From an uncultured Gammaproteobacteria bacterium (GTDB lineage Bacteria; Pseudomonadota; Gammaproteobacteria; Pseudomonadales; Azotimanducaceae): a stretch of DNA of 34,019 nucleotides. Shown here piece after piece: positions 8,083 through 17,941 of the stretch (position 1 is its first letter; every line of letters starts with the position of its first letter). Made by a program: the position numbers and the translations under genes. The notes beneath the pieces are model-generated. The model had not been told where the DNA came from, did not search any database, and saw only the letters and a list, made by a program, of their open reading frames with translations. The DNA lies in NCBI GenBank assembly GCA_913051785.1, contig CAJXCK010000014.1, positions 1 to 34,019 on the forward strand, read 5' to 3'.

Positions 8083-11000
8083 GTGACACAATACCGACCC
8101 AGGGAACGTCAACAAACACCAAAAATAAGATTGAAAAAATTGACCAATTTCTTAGTCAAATCATCCGCGATAGACCTAACGCCCACTACCGGAGGCACCA
8201 GCAAACTATGGAGCGGGCTGGCTGAAGGCGCCGGCCCATTGGCGTTACATGAATACTTAAACTTAGATGATGTCGCCAGTAACCCGAGCGATTTCGAAAA
8301 GGTTGTCGTTGTTACAAAAGACGCTGAGTCTGCGGATAGCTGGCTGAAATCCCTGAAATTTTTTAGAGATAATAAGGATCCAGAATCGGGCAACTTCGAA
8401 TACAAAGCTTTTCCTGACTGGGAAACGCTACCGTATGATTTTTTCTCGCCGCATCAGAACATCACCTCCTCGCGAATAGACTGCTTGTATGAACTCAGCA
8501 TCGAGAAAAAAAGATTAGTCGTAACAATACCCGTAACAACGCTTTTACAAAAGATAGCCCCTCCTGCTTTCATAACTGGGTCAACTTTCCGCTATGAAAC
8601 CGGGCAGAAACTGATAATAAACAACGAGAGACTCAAGCTCGATTCCTCAGGTTACGTTGCCTCAAATCTGGTAACGCAAAGGGGACAATACGCCGTAAGA
8701 GGATCTGTGATCGATATCTTCCCAATGGGATCCGACTTGCCAGTTAGGGTGGATCTTTTTGACGATGAAATAGACTCTCTACGGCTTTTCGACCCTGAAA
8801 CACAAATGACGGTTGAGGAAGTGAGAGAGTTTCGCTTGCTCCCTGGGAAAGAATTCCCCTTCGATGACGATGCAATCAAACGATTCAAACGCAAGTGGCA
8901 CGAGACTTTCTTCGTAGACGCAAGAAGCTGCCCAATTTACCTCGACGTACAGTCGTATATTGCCCCGAGCGGCATCGAGTATTTCGCTCCATTGTTCTTC
9001 GACAAGATGGCTGATTTTTTTGACTACGTTCCGAATAGCACGCTTTTCGTCCTGGAGCCCGGCATAGAAGAACAATTGAACGAGTTCCATTTGAAATTGA
9101 CCCAGCGATATAGCGAGATGTGTCACGACCTGGAGAGGCCTATTCTTGATCCATCCGAATTGTTCCTTAATCCTGAAGAGCTTCACGAATTGATCAAGAA
9201 GTATAGGATCATCCGTCTCAACAATATTGATAATGAGGGATATTCCTTTAGGAGTGGTGACCTGCAAGATGTGCTGCCAGATTCTGATCCCCGTTCACTT
9301 CATGACGACATCGCAAAATTTTTATCCTCTCAAGCAAAAAAGATCATCCTGGTGACCGAGTCCCTAGGGCGGAGAGAGATCCTCGAAGAAAAATTCAAAA
9401 CCCATGGCCTACAACTATCCGCGACGGACTCCTTCACCGAAGCTAAAGGCCTCACCAAACACGCAATTCTAACGGGATCGCTCCAGAAGGGCTTCATCAC
9501 CGACGAGGTGATAGCAATTTGCGAGAGGGACTTTAAAACAAAGACCCCAATAGTCGGCACACAAGGTCGGCGCACAAGTTTCGACAGTGATCAGATCATT
9601 CGGAATCTAAATGAGCTATCTATGGGATCGCCAGTGGTGCATATAGAGCATGGAGTTGGAAGATTCTTAGGCTTAGAGATACTTACCATAGACGAAGAGG
9701 AGGATGAGTTCTTGTCCATCGGCTACGCAGAGGGAGCCAAACTCTATGTACCTGTAAGCTCTCTCCACCTTGTTAGTCGATATTCTGGCGCCGAAGAGTC
9801 CTCTGCTCCTTTGCACCGACTAGGCTCGGAACAATGGAATCGAGCCAAAAGGAAGGCAACGGAGAAAGTGAGGGATATTGCTGCAGAGCTACTCGATATC
9901 TACGCTCGCCGGAAGGCAAGAAGAACCGAGAAAATGTCTATTGATGAGGAAGATCTTGAAGCGTTCTCGGAGGAATTTCCTTTTGAACTTACGAGAGATC
10001 AGGCTGACACAGTTGCTGAAACACTAAACGATCTAAGTTCCGAAAAAGCGACAGATAGATTGATCTGCGGTGATGTAGGGTTCGGAAAGACAGAGATCGC
10101 ACTTCGTGCGGCACTCGTCACGGTCCAAAATCGAAAACAGATCGCCGTGCTGGTGCCTACGACGCTCCTGGCACAACAACATTTTGATACTTTCAAAAAT
10201 CGTTTTGCGAACTGGCCTGTGTCCATTGCTAGCGTCAGTAGGATGAATTCAAACAAAGACAGTGCGATCGTTGCCGAGGGGTGTAAATCTGGCACGCTTG
10301 ATATTGTGATCGGCACGCACAAGCTATTGGGCCCAGAATTCATCTTCAAAAATCTAGGTTTGGTAATCATCGATGAAGAACACCGCTTTGGAGTAAAACA
10401 AAAAGAGAGCATTAGGGCTCTGCGCGCCGAGGTCGACATTTTGGCAATGACGGCCACACCGATTCCAAGGACCCTGAATATGTCGCTCTCAGGGATAAGG
10501 GATCTATCCATAATCTCGACGCCACCGGAAAATAGATTACCAGTTAAGACTTTCGTAAAGCCCTTCAGAAAGCACCTAGTCCGAGAGGCCATTCGTCGAG
10601 AGATTCTAAGAGGTGGACAAGTATTTTTGATTCACAACGACGTCAAGACGATCGAGCTGTCTGCCGAAATCGTCAAGGAGCTGGTGCCCGAGGCTCGAAT
10701 CGGTATCGCTCATGGCCAGATGCGTAAAACCCAACTCGGGACAATCATGTCCGATTTTCACCACCGAAGATCTAACGTTCTGGTTTGTAGCACAATAGTA
10801 GAGAACGGCCTTGATATTCCAAACGCTAATACAATCATTATTCAACGTGCCGATAAACTTGGCCTTTCGCAATTGCACCAGTTAAGGGGCCGGGTTGGAC
10901 GGAGTAATCGCCAGGCGTATGCATTTCTATTGCTACCCGAAGAGGGAGAGATAACAAACGATGCAAAAAAACGTCTTGAGGCAATTGAACTGGCCGAATC

Positions 11001-11646
11001 GCTTGGAGGAGGCTTCACGCTCGCCTCCCACGATATGGAAATTCGAGGTGCCGGAGAACTGCTTGGTGAAGATCAGTCCGGCCAAATAGAGTCGATCGGG
11101 TTTTCTTTATACATGGAATTATTAGACAAGGCCGTCAAAGCGCTTGAAAGAGGCGAACTACCTGATGACGGATCACCTTTTGACTCTATCAACAAAGAAA
11201 TCAATTTCCATACGTCAACACTTATTCCTGAGAGCTATCTTCCGGATACAGAATCCAGACTCATCCTGTATAAGAGAGTTGCGGGTGCAGAAACGAAAGA
11301 GGCGCTGACCCAACTTCAGGTTGAAATGATTGATAGATTCGGTCTATTGCCCAATACCGTGAAGAATTTGTTCGCGTGTAATGAAGTAAAACTAAGGTGC
11401 ACTAACTTAGGAATCCCAAAACTCGACTTGGGCGAGAACGGAGGCACCATTGAATTTAGCAACCGAACCTCGATAGATCCACAAAAGATGATAACCCTAG
11501 TGCAAACGCAAAAAAGTGTGTTCGAACTTTCTGGCCCGAACTCCCTTAAAATTAGCTACGACTCTAAAGAATTCGACGGCAGGGTGCATTTTGCCAATGC
11601 TATGCTGGACTTTCTTGACGGCACAAGCAGTGAGCTGAATGTCTGA
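8083..11646 (+). CDS. mfd: Transcription-repair coupling factor
   Basis: Mfd is a DNA translocase that removes RNA polymerase stalled at lesions and recruits UvrA. The product is 1187 aa, near the family norm of about 1150. An N-terminal UvrB-homology region precedes an RNA-polymerase-interaction region with HIEHGVGRFLG (about residues 525-535). The helicase core has Walker A GDVGFGKTEIA near 661, the DEEH box near 763 (IIDEEHRFGVKQKE) and GRVGRSNRQAYAFLL. A TRCF C-terminal domain follows. The start in the ORF track is GTG; a TTG about 16 codons later is an alternative, since the first residues are not conserved-looking. The stop overlaps the csiV start by one base (TGATG), so csiV is probably coupled to it. 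Confidence 0.97.
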   Translation: MTQYRPRERQQTPKIRLKKLTNFLVKSSAIDLTPTTGGTSKLWSGLAEGAGPLALHEYLNLDDVASNPSDFEKVVVVTKDAESADSWLKSLKFFRDNKDPESGNFEYKAFPDWETLPYDFFSPHQNITSSRIDCLYELSIEKKRLVVTIPVTTLLQKIAPPAFITGSTFRYETGQKLIINNERLKLDSSGYVASNLVTQRGQYAVRGSVIDIFPMGSDLPVRVDLFDDEIDSLRLFDPETQMTVEEVREFRLLPGKEFPFDDDAIKRFKRKWHETFFVDARSCPIYLDVQSYIAPSGIEYFAPLFFDKMADFFDYVPNSTLFVLEPGIEEQLNEFHLKLTQRYSEMCHDLERPILDPSELFLNPEELHELIKKYRIIRLNNIDNEGYSFRSGDLQDVLPDSDPRSLHDDIAKFLSSQAKKIILVTESLGRREILEEKFKTHGLQLSATDSFTEAKGLTKHAILTGSLQKGFITDEVIAICERDFKTKTPIVGTQGRRTSFDSDQIIRNLNELSMGSPVVHIEHGVGRFLGLEILTIDEEEDEFLSIGYAEGAKLYVPVSSLHLVSRYSGAEESSAPLHRLGSEQWNRAKRKATEKVRDIAAELLDIYARRKARRTEKMSIDEEDLEAFSEEFPFELTRDQADTVAETLNDLSSEKATDRLICGDVGFGKTEIALRAALVTVQNRKQIAVLVPTTLLAQQHFDTFKNRFANWPVSIASVSRMNSNKDSAIVAEGCKSGTLDIVIGTHKLLGPEFIFKNLGLVIIDEEHRFGVKQKESIRALRAEVDILAMTATPIPRTLNMSLSGIRDLSIISTPPENRLPVKTFVKPFRKHLVREAIRREILRGGQVFLIHNDVKTIELSAEIVKELVPEARIGIAHGQMRKTQLGTIMSDFHHRRSNVLVCSTIVENGLDIPNANTIIIQRADKLGLSQLHQLRGRVGRSNRQAYAFLLLPEEGEITNDAKKRLEAIELAESLGGGFTLASHDMEIRGAGELLGEDQSGQIESIGFSLYMELLDKAVKALERGELPDDGSPFDSINKEINFHTSTLIPESYLPDTESRLILYKRVAGAETKEALTQLQVEMIDRFGLLPNTVKNLFACNEVKLRCTNLGIPKLDLGENGGTIEFSNRTSIDPQKMITLVQTQKSVFELSGPNSLKISYDSKEFDGRVHFANAMLDFLDGTSSELNV

Positions 11647-12668
11647 TGGCGAGGGATAGTCTTTATAAGCTAATCGTACTTTTCTTTTGTATTCTTCCGT
11701 CACCAGCTTTATCCGAAGAGGTGGACATCAATTCCTCGTCGCTACAAGAATTGATTGATGGCAAGTGGTATGAGGTAGAGGTAATTGTCTTTAAGAGACT
11801 CAATATTCAAGCCACGAGCGAACAACTAGTCGTCCAAGACCCTACAATCTGGCCACCAAATATCCAGTCACTCACCAGTCAAGAAAATGATTCGATCGTT
11901 TTTGTCGAGCGGGAGAGAAAAGCTGAAGGTGATCCTTTTTGCGTATCTGATGAAAAGCCAGATTTTCCAGATGGCCTGGGGATAATTCTGAATCAGGGCT
12001 ACGAGCCGGAACTTTTAAACGATTTTGATGCTACATCCAGTCAAGTTTTTAATTTTGAGACGCTCAGTTTGGATAACACAGAGGAGGAGGATTCAGACCT
12101 GACGGCAGAAATAATCCAGAATAATATAATATCTGAACAAGAGGATAATGAGCCCATACAGAATCTCAACACGGGTACATTACTGGACTCAGTAACTCAA
12201 GAGATAGCCAAATTCGAAGACTATCTCAGGCGAGCTAGCTTTTTCGAGCTAGCAGACAATCAAAAGGAACTTCTTGTCGAAAGGACGCTTCTTGACGAAG
12301 AGCCAGATTTAGTCGTGACTCATCACCTCTCCTGGCTACAGAACGTCCCGGAGCGAGGCAAACCTTTGTCTATCATGATTCCGAAGACCGACGCAAAATT
12401 AGCAGGTTATGTTCGTGTGACAATTGGACGTTATCTTCATTTCGAAGCCGACTTATGGATGCCGATGGAGAAGAAAGACGACGAATCCACTTCCCAAAAT
12501 AACCACTTCGCGGCGCTAAGAGAGAGTAGAAGAATGCGCAGTAACGAACTGCATTATCTGGACCACCCAGCTTTTGGGATAATTACGAAAATATCCCCTT
12601 ACTCGATCGAATCCGATGTCGCTCAACGTTGGCTGGGGGCTCAAAATCCAGAGGTCAGTATTAATTAG
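11646..12668 (+). CDS. csiV: CsiV-family envelope protein
   Basis: This is a predicted periplasmic protein of 340 aa with an N-terminal signal peptide (hydrophobic LIVLFFCILPSPALS, cleavage probably after ALS). The motif WYEVEVIVFKR near residue 40 and the C-terminal segment RRMRSNELHYLDHPAFGI are typical of the CsiV family, described in Vibrio as peptidoglycan-associated and needed for growth with D-amino acids in the absence of particular cell-wall enzymes. Position directly after mfd is also as in Pseudomonas. A central acidic stretch (about residues 137-170) is unusually rich in D/E/N/Q. The stop codon overlaps that of the convergent phosphoribosyltransferase gene. Confidence 0.85.
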   Translation: MARDSLYKLIVLFFCILPSPALSEEVDINSSSLQELIDGKWYEVEVIVFKRLNIQATSEQLVVQDPTIWPPNIQSLTSQENDSIVFVERERKAEGDPFCVSDEKPDFPDGLGIILNQGYEPELLNDFDATSSQVFNFETLSLDNTEEEDSDLTAEIIQNNIISEQEDNEPIQNLNTGTLLDSVTQEIAKFEDYLRRASFFELADNQKELLVERTLLDEEPDLVVTHHLSWLQNVPERGKPLSIMIPKTDAKLAGYVRVTIGRYLHFEADLWMPMEKKDDESTSQNNHFAALRESRRMRSNELHYLDHPAFGIITKISPYSIESDVAQRWLGAQNPEVSIN

Positions 12669-13213
12669 AAACCATAAATAGAGGGCAAATTCCTTCCATA
12701 GCCATAGAGATCCATGCCACAACCAAATAAGAATTTGTTCGGACTCTCCAACCCTACATAATCAGCCACGTGCTCTTGGTTATCGACCAGTTTTCTAGAT
12801 AGAACGACGGTTCTGACTTCTCTCGCCCCCTCAGAAAAAGCCCAACTTTTTAGATGATTTAAGGTTACCCCTTCGTCAAGAACGTCATCTACAAACAATA
12901 CTGATCTCCCCCCCAATTCGGGCATATCCTTGCCAATCCAGCGCAACTCTCCACCGGCGAGTTCATCTCCATATCTTGTCACATGGACGTAACCCTGTTG
13001 GAAAGGAAAAACGATCCGCCCATAAAGTTGCCCTGTCAGGTATAACCCGCCATGCAAAATACTAATCATTATTGGGTTTTGATCTTGCAATTGAGATGTT
13101 ATGCGAATGGCTAGTTGGTCAAGTTTTTTAGCAACCTCCTTTTTGCTATGAATTTCTTGGGCAAGATGAAACCCTTCTCTGACTGATACAGGTACTGTCT
13201 CTGGCTGTGACAT
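12665..13213 (-). CDS. Hypoxanthine/guanine-type phosphoribosyltransferase
   Basis: This type I phosphoribosyltransferase (182 aa from the chosen start) salvages hypoxanthine or guanine with PRPP. The PRPP-binding loop VLFVDDVLDEGVTL is clear, and ISILHGGLYLTGQL supplies the N-terminal pyrophosphate-binding region. The ORF track starts at 13318, which would overlap the upstream channel gene by about 95 bases; the internal ATG at 13213 gives MSQPETVPVS and lies 10 bases after the channel stop, so I prefer it. It is probably cotranscribed with that channel gene. From memory, a hypoxanthine-guanine phosphoribosyltransferase is often found near mfd/csiV in related genomes. Whether hypoxanthine, guanine or xanthine is preferred cannot be read here. 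Confidence 0.87.
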   Translation of the reverse strand: MSQPETVPVSVREGFHLAQEIHSKKEVAKKLDQLAIRITSQLQDQNPIMISILHGGLYLTGQLYGRIVFPFQQGYVHVTRYGDELAGGELRWIGKDMPELGGRSVLFVDDVLDEGVTLNHLKSWAFSEGAREVRTVVLSRKLVDNQEHVADYVGLESPNKFLFGCGMDLYGYGRNLPSIYGF

Positions 13214-13223
13214 TAAAGACAGA

Positions 13224-14309
13224 TCAAGTCCCACTGCGCAGCCCCGGCATTTGTGTAATTTCAAGACTCTGTGTTGGAAACGCAATCTGCGCTCCATGTT
13301 CTTTAATAATTTGAGCAATGTTCATGAGGATATCTTCTTTGACGGAATGATAACTTTCCCACTCTATCGTTCGGGTGTGCGCGTAGACGAAGAAATCGAG
13401 CGATGACGGTGCAAAACTCACAAAATTGACCATCAGTATTTCCTGATCATCTATTTCAGGATGTTCTGCAAGCATCAACCTGCACTTGTCGATTACATGT
13501 TTAACCCTGTCTATATCTTCATACCTGAGACCGATAGTTTCGAATATCCTTCTGTTCTGCATTTTCGACGCGTTTTCAACGGTCAAGCTCGCGAACGCAG
13601 AGTTGGGAATAAAAAGCGGTCTCTTATCAAACGTTCTTATTTTTGTAGACCTCCAACCAATATCTTCCACTACGCCCTCAATCTCTCTATCAGGAGACCT
13701 AATCCAATCTCCTATCGAGAAGGGCCTGTCTAGGAAAATCATGAGCGCGCCAAAAAAATTTGCGAGGAGATCCTTAGCAGCAAAACCTATTGCAATCCCA
13801 CCTATCCCTCCAAAAGCCAAAACACCAGCGACGGAGACACCCAGTGACTGAAGCACTAACAGAACCCCCGTTATCGCAACCGAGGCGCGAAGTAGTTTCC
13901 CCAATGCAGCAATCGTTGCTATATCTAATGAGATATCAGATCCCGAACTATTCCTCTCGATCAAAGATCGCTCAATCAATCTAATGAAATTCATTGCGAA
14001 AAGAGCCAACAGCCAAACAATCGCGACGTTTCGAACATCAGAAAGATAGCCAAATATCTCTGCAGGGGAGTCCCCAGCAGCTATTTCTGCCGCAAACGTA
14101 ATACCAATTATCCAGATACCCCATGAAATAGGTCTTCTGCCAGCTTGAACAACCGCATCGTCCCAATAATTTTGTGTTTTTTCCGCCTGCCTAGCTGCTT
14201 TATTCAAAAAGAATTTCGCTAAAAACCCAGCTATTAGCGCTCCTAATACGACAAGGAAGGATTCAAGAGCTGTGCTATATGAAACAATATAGTCGAAGAG
14301 ACCGGTCAT
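13224..14309 (-). CDS. Mechanosensitive ion channel, MscS family
   Basis: This 361-aa inner-membrane protein has several N-terminal transmembrane segments, a pore helix region of Gly/Ala packing (LAFGGIGGIAIGFAAKDLLANFFG, quoted only in part here: GGIGGIAIGFAAKDLL) and the beta-domain signature FDKRPLFIPNSAF typical of MscS. The length is between small MscS (about 286) and the YnaI/YbdG-like members, so it is a medium-size paralogue rather than E. coli MscS itself. It should open under membrane tension and release solutes during osmotic downshock. The phosphoribosyltransferase gene follows 10 bases later. It diverges from lexA across a 169-base intergenic region. Confidence 0.92.
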   Translation of the reverse strand: MTGLFDYIVSYSTALESFLVVLGALIAGFLAKFFLNKAARQAEKTQNYWDDAVVQAGRRPISWGIWIIGITFAAEIAAGDSPAEIFGYLSDVRNVAIVWLLALFAMNFIRLIERSLIERNSSGSDISLDIATIAALGKLLRASVAITGVLLVLQSLGVSVAGVLAFGGIGGIAIGFAAKDLLANFFGALMIFLDRPFSIGDWIRSPDREIEGVVEDIGWRSTKIRTFDKRPLFIPNSAFASLTVENASKMQNRRIFETIGLRYEDIDRVKHVIDKCRLMLAEHPEIDDQEILMVNFVSFAPSSLDFFVYAHTRTIEWESYHSVKEDILMNIAQIIKEHGAQIAFPTQSLEITQMPGLRSGT

Positions 14310-14427
14310 TGATTTACCGGATTGCTATGTAGTGAGTTCATTATAGCTTTTTCGCGGGCTTTTGGGTCTTAAATCAGAAAATTATCACTTCGTTAGCTGT
14401 GATTTTATTATCAACATCTCTTTGATT

Positions 14428-14447
14428 ATATGTATATAATAACAGTA
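14428..14447 (+). promoter_or_regulatory. LexA box over the lexA promoter
   Basis: The element ATG-N10-CAG at 14430-14445 (tatatgtatataataacagta in context) differs from the gammaproteobacterial SOS box CTG-N10-CAG by one base and has the expected AT-rich centre. It overlaps a good -10 hexamer TATAAT at 14435-14440; a weak -35 (TCAACA, 14411-14416) sits 18 bases upstream. It lies about 33 bases before the lexA ATG, so LexA autorepression is expected. Confidence 0.75.
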
Positions 14448-14478
14448 TTGTTTATTTAGACAGTTAGCGAGTGAACCT

Positions 14479-15090
14479 ATGAGCAAACCACTTACCAAAC
14501 GACAGCAACAGGTCCTTGAGATCGTCAAAGACCATATTGAGGAAAGTGGCTATCCACCCACGAGAGTTGATATATCTCAAAAACTGGGTTTTAAATCGCC
14601 CAATGCCGCAGAAGAACACCTCAAGGCTTTAGCAAAAAAGGGGGCCATCGTATTAACACCCGGCACATCGCGTGGTATCAGACTGCCGGATAGCGTCAAA
14701 GAGGGCATCCCTGTCGTCGGCCGGGTAGCAGCGGGAGATCCAATTCTTGCGGCGGAAAACATAGAAGACAACGTAGATTTACCTCCCAGTTTTTTTAATC
14801 CGCGGGCAGACTATCTACTCAGAGTAAAGGGAGACAGCATGATAAATGTAGGGATCCTAGATGGCGACCTTCTTGCAGTCCACAAAACCAACGAAGCAAC
14901 AAGCGGCCAGATAGTAGTGGCTAGAATAGAATCCGAGGTCACAGTTAAACGATTTAAGAGAACGAAAAACCCAAACCAGATATTTCTGCTGCCTGAAAAT
15001 GACGATTTCAGCCCTATTGAGGTCGATTTAGAAAATCAAGCTTTCCAAATCGAGGGCCGATCAGTCGGAGTGATCCGACAAAACCTCTAG
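14479..15090 (+). CDS. lexA: LexA repressor
   Basis: LexA is the SOS repressor that self-cleaves when stimulated by RecA filaments. The product is 203 aa, matching E. coli LexA in length. The N-terminal winged helix starts [16 protein letters not shown]. The cleavage site is Ala85-Gly86 within RVAAGDP; the catalytic dyad is Ser120 (KGDSM) and Lys157 (VTVKRF). The start is ATG with a modest ribosome site, and a near-consensus LexA box lies in the promoter. It converges on topA with 51 bases between. No sulA-like gene follows, unlike Pseudomonas, where a sulA gene sits next to lexA. Confidence 0.97.
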   Translation: MSKPLTKRQQQVLEIVKDHIEESGYPPTRVDISQKLGFKSPNAAEEHLKALAKKGAIVLTPGTSRGIRLPDSVKEGIPVVGRVAAGDPILAAENIEDNVDLPPSFFNPRADYLLRVKGDSMINVGILDGDLLAVHKTNEATSGQIVVARIESEVTVKRFKRTKNPNQIFLLPENDDFSPIEVDLENQAFQIEGRSVGVIRQNL

Positions 15091-15101
15091 GTCTGTTCGT
15101 G

Positions 15102-15122
15102 AAAAAAAGCTCTGTGAGCTCA
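15102..15122 (-). terminator. Rho-independent terminator for topA
   Basis: On the minus strand AGCTC-ACA-GAGCT forms a 5-bp stem with a 3-base loop, followed at once by TTTTTTT. It lies about 20-40 bases past the topA stop in the convergent lexA/topA gap. The stem is short, so strength is uncertain. On the plus strand no T-run follows the hairpin, so it should not serve lexA efficiently. Confidence 0.55.
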
Positions 15123-15141
15123 TAAAGATTTGGCTAGTCTA

Positions 15142-17793
15142 TTAGCTTGCTTTCCTCTTTTTTGTCCCTTTTTTTGGTGGCTGCTCTTGAACCCAAGATT
15201 TCCCCTGATAAAAAGCCTTCCAACCCGTAGCCTTGCCCTCAACTTCACTCTGAACATACTGCTCTTTCGTTTTACGACTAAACCGGATGATAGCCGGGTT
15301 ACCTTGCGGATCGGTCTCTGGAGCGTCTACCAAATACCGAAATTTGGGGTCCAGCTCATTCGCGTGAGGCTTTATCTCGGAGACCTTTGGCGCCCTTGTC
15401 TCCCTATGCTTCGGGAACTGGCTTGCCGCAAGGAAAATACCGGAGGCGCCATCTCTCAGTAAGTAATGATCGGGAACCCTCTCACATTTCAATTCGGGCA
15501 TCGATACTGGGTCAGCTTTGGGTGGCGCGGGCTCGCCACTACGAAGCAATTTGCGCGTATTGGAGCATTCAGTGCAACCGAAATATTTGCCAAACCGTCC
15601 GGACTTGAGCTGCATTTCGGACCCGCACTTATCGCAGTCAAGAACAGGGCCGTCATACCCTTTTATTTTGTAATTCCCTGTCTCAACAAAAAATCCAGGA
15701 CATTCAGGGCCATTGGAACAGATATGTATTTTGCGTTTTTCATCAATTAAATGACTTAACATAACGCTCGAGCAACGGTCACACTTCCTGAGACGCCTCA
15801 AGAGCTTTGATTCACTTTCCTCGTCCGAGTCCAAATCAACTGCCTCTTCCCCCGGAATCAAGTTAAGGGTCTGCGTGCACCGCTCTTTCGGCTTTAAGCC
15901 GTATCCAGAACAACCTAGAAACACTCCCGTAGAGCCATTTCGAATTTGCATTATGCGACCGCATTTCGGGCAGATAATATCTGTATCAGTTGGATCGTTA
16001 GCGCGCATCCCATTTTCTTGCTGATGAGCCAACTGCAGCTTTTCACTAAAATCCTTATAAAAAGAATCTAAGACGCCCGTCCAAGAAGCCTCACCCGAAG
16101 CAACATCATCAAGATTAGCTTCCATGTTAGCCGTGAAATCATAGTTCATTAAATTCGTAAAATTTTCATCCAAACGATCTGTAACCAATTCCCCAATTTT
16201 TTCCGCATAAAACCGTTTGTTTTCTAATCTCACGTAACCACGATCCTGGATCGTCGATATGATGCTGGCGTAAGTAGATGGCCGACCGATCCCAAGCTTC
16301 TCAAGCTCTCGCACTAAACTGGCCTCCCCAAAACGGGGCACGGGTTTGGTAAAATGCTGTAATGGCTCAACCTTGTTTGATTGTAGCTCATCACCGACCC
16401 TCAAGTCCGGCAACTGCTCATCAGAATCCTTTTTTGCGGTTGATGGCAAGACTCTCGTAAACCCGTCGAACTCAAGGATTCTACCTCGAACCCTTAGCTC
16501 AAAGTCACCAGCCGCCACTTTAATCGTCGTGCTTTGATATTCCGCTTCGGCCATCTGGCAGGCTAAAAACTGATTTCGAATTAGGTCGTATAACCTTTCC
16601 GCATCTGGATCCATTCCATTCAATGAAGCAACGTCAATTTCAACATCAGAGGGTCTAATAGCTTCATGAGCTTCTTGAGCATCTTCTTTATTAGAGAATT
16701 TACGGACATTTTCTGAGAGGTAATTTTCTCCAAACTCGGCTTCAATGAGGCCCCGACAGGACTGAACAGCCTCTTTACTCAAGTTTGTAGAGTCTGTTCG
16801 CATATAGGTAATATAACCGCCCTCGTAAAGCCTTTGCGCCATGGTCATCGTTTTCTTTACGCTAAAACCGAGCCTCGTGCTTGCAGCTTGTTGCAGCGTT
16901 GAGGTTATGAAAGGAGGATTAGGCTTACTTTTTGTCGGTTTATCTTCACGACTTGTAACCACGAAAGCACTGGCCCCAATCTTTGCAATCGCCTCGTTCG
17001 TCTGTTTTTCGCTGATCGGCCTGAAGTTTTCGCCATGCTCTCTCGCAACTTGGAATCGAACCGGGCCTAGATTTCGATCATCCTCACTCAAATTGAAGAA
17101 TAGCTCCCAGTATTCCTCCGGAATAAAAGCTCTAATAACCCTCTCCCGCTCAACTAGCAGCTTGACTGCGACACTTTGAACTCGCCCGGCGGAGAGGCCA
17201 CGGGCTACTTTCGCCCATAAAAGTGGTGACAGTTCAAAACCAACCACTCTGTCCAAAAAACGTCTCGCCTGCTGCGCGCGAACTCGATTCATATCAAGTT
17301 CGCCAGGTTCTTGAAATGCAGCCTCAATCGCTTTCTTTGTTATCTCATTAAAAACCACTCTTTGGTAACGCGAGTCCTCTCCCCCAATCGTTTCTTTCAA
17401 ATGCCACGCAATCGCCTCACCTTCCCTATCCATGTCCGTGGCTAGGAAAATGAAAGGAGCATCAGCCGCAAGCCTTTTCAACTCATCAACAACCTTTTCT
17501 TTTCCGGGCAAAGTCGAGTAGGCGGCATCCCAATTGTTATCGGGGTTTACCCCCATTCGTCCAATCAAGCGGTTACGCGCCCTCTCTTTTTTATATATTT
17601 CGCGTTTTTCTGGACTAAGAGCTCTAGTTTTTTTGGCCTCTTCCGCTCGTGCTTTCGGATCAACGGTTGCACCGCCTGTAGGCAGATCTCTTATGTGACC
17701 CACGCTCGACTTGACCACGTAATCCTTTCCCAGATAGCGATTAATAGTTTTTGCCTTTGCGGGGGACTCAACTATTACAAGGGACTTAGCCAT
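15142..17793 (-). CDS. topA: DNA topoisomerase I (type IA)
   Basis: TopA relaxes negative supercoils through a 5'-phosphotyrosine intermediate. The true start is the ATG at 17793 ([20 protein letters not shown]), not the upstream codon of the ORF track, because [11 protein letters not shown] is the conserved N-terminus. This gives 883 aa. The acidic Toprim centre includes [13 protein letters not shown]. The active-site tyrosine is Tyr330 in [12 protein letters not shown]. Three Cys4-type zinc motifs follow: CPKCGR...[18 protein letters not shown]...CSNGPEC and CDKCGS...CTEC. The tail is basic ([10 protein letters not shown]). The gene upstream (17942-18577) is on the same strand with 148 bases between. 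Confidence 0.97.
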   Translation of the reverse strand: MAKSLVIVESPAKAKTINRYLGKDYVVKSSVGHIRDLPTGGATVDPKARAEEAKKTRALSPEKREIYKKERARNRLIGRMGVNPDNNWDAAYSTLPGKEKVVDELKRLAADAPFIFLATDMDREGEAIAWHLKETIGGEDSRYQRVVFNEITKKAIEAAFQEPGELDMNRVRAQQARRFLDRVVGFELSPLLWAKVARGLSAGRVQSVAVKLLVERERVIRAFIPEEYWELFFNLSEDDRNLGPVRFQVAREHGENFRPISEKQTNEAIAKIGASAFVVTSREDKPTKSKPNPPFITSTLQQAASTRLGFSVKKTMTMAQRLYEGGYITYMRTDSTNLSKEAVQSCRGLIEAEFGENYLSENVRKFSNKEDAQEAHEAIRPSDVEIDVASLNGMDPDAERLYDLIRNQFLACQMAEAEYQSTTIKVAAGDFELRVRGRILEFDGFTRVLPSTAKKDSDEQLPDLRVGDELQSNKVEPLQHFTKPVPRFGEASLVRELEKLGIGRPSTYASIISTIQDRGYVRLENKRFYAEKIGELVTDRLDENFTNLMNYDFTANMEANLDDVASGEASWTGVLDSFYKDFSEKLQLAHQQENGMRANDPTDTDIICPKCGRIMQIRNGSTGVFLGCSGYGLKPKERCTQTLNLIPGEEAVDLDSDEESESKLLRRLRKCDRCSSVMLSHLIDEKRKIHICSNGPECPGFFVETGNYKIKGYDGPVLDCDKCGSEMQLKSGRFGKYFGCTECSNTRKLLRSGEPAPPKADPVSMPELKCERVPDHYLLRDGASGIFLAASQFPKHRETRAPKVSEIKPHANELDPKFRYLVDAPETDPQGNPAIIRFSRKTKEQYVQSEVEGKATGWKAFYQGKSWVQEQPPKKGTKKRKAS

Positions 17794-17941
17794 AATACTC
17801 CAAAAGATTTGTCGAATTCCGAGAGCACAAGAACATGACCAATCAAAACAATGCCCCAGTTTTAATGCACTCTTCACGAATCATAATCCAGATGCCGCGT
17901 TTTATAGTGCCGCTTCCTTGGGCATGTCAAGAAAAAAGTTT

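Noticed and set aside
8779-9267. 162-aa minus-strand ORF within mfd
   Set aside because: Antisense to a conserved gene, no motif or ribosome site.
9999-10592. 197-aa minus-strand ORF within mfd
   Set aside because: It lies opposite the helicase core of mfd (Walker A and DEEH), whose frame explains the openness; shadow ORF.
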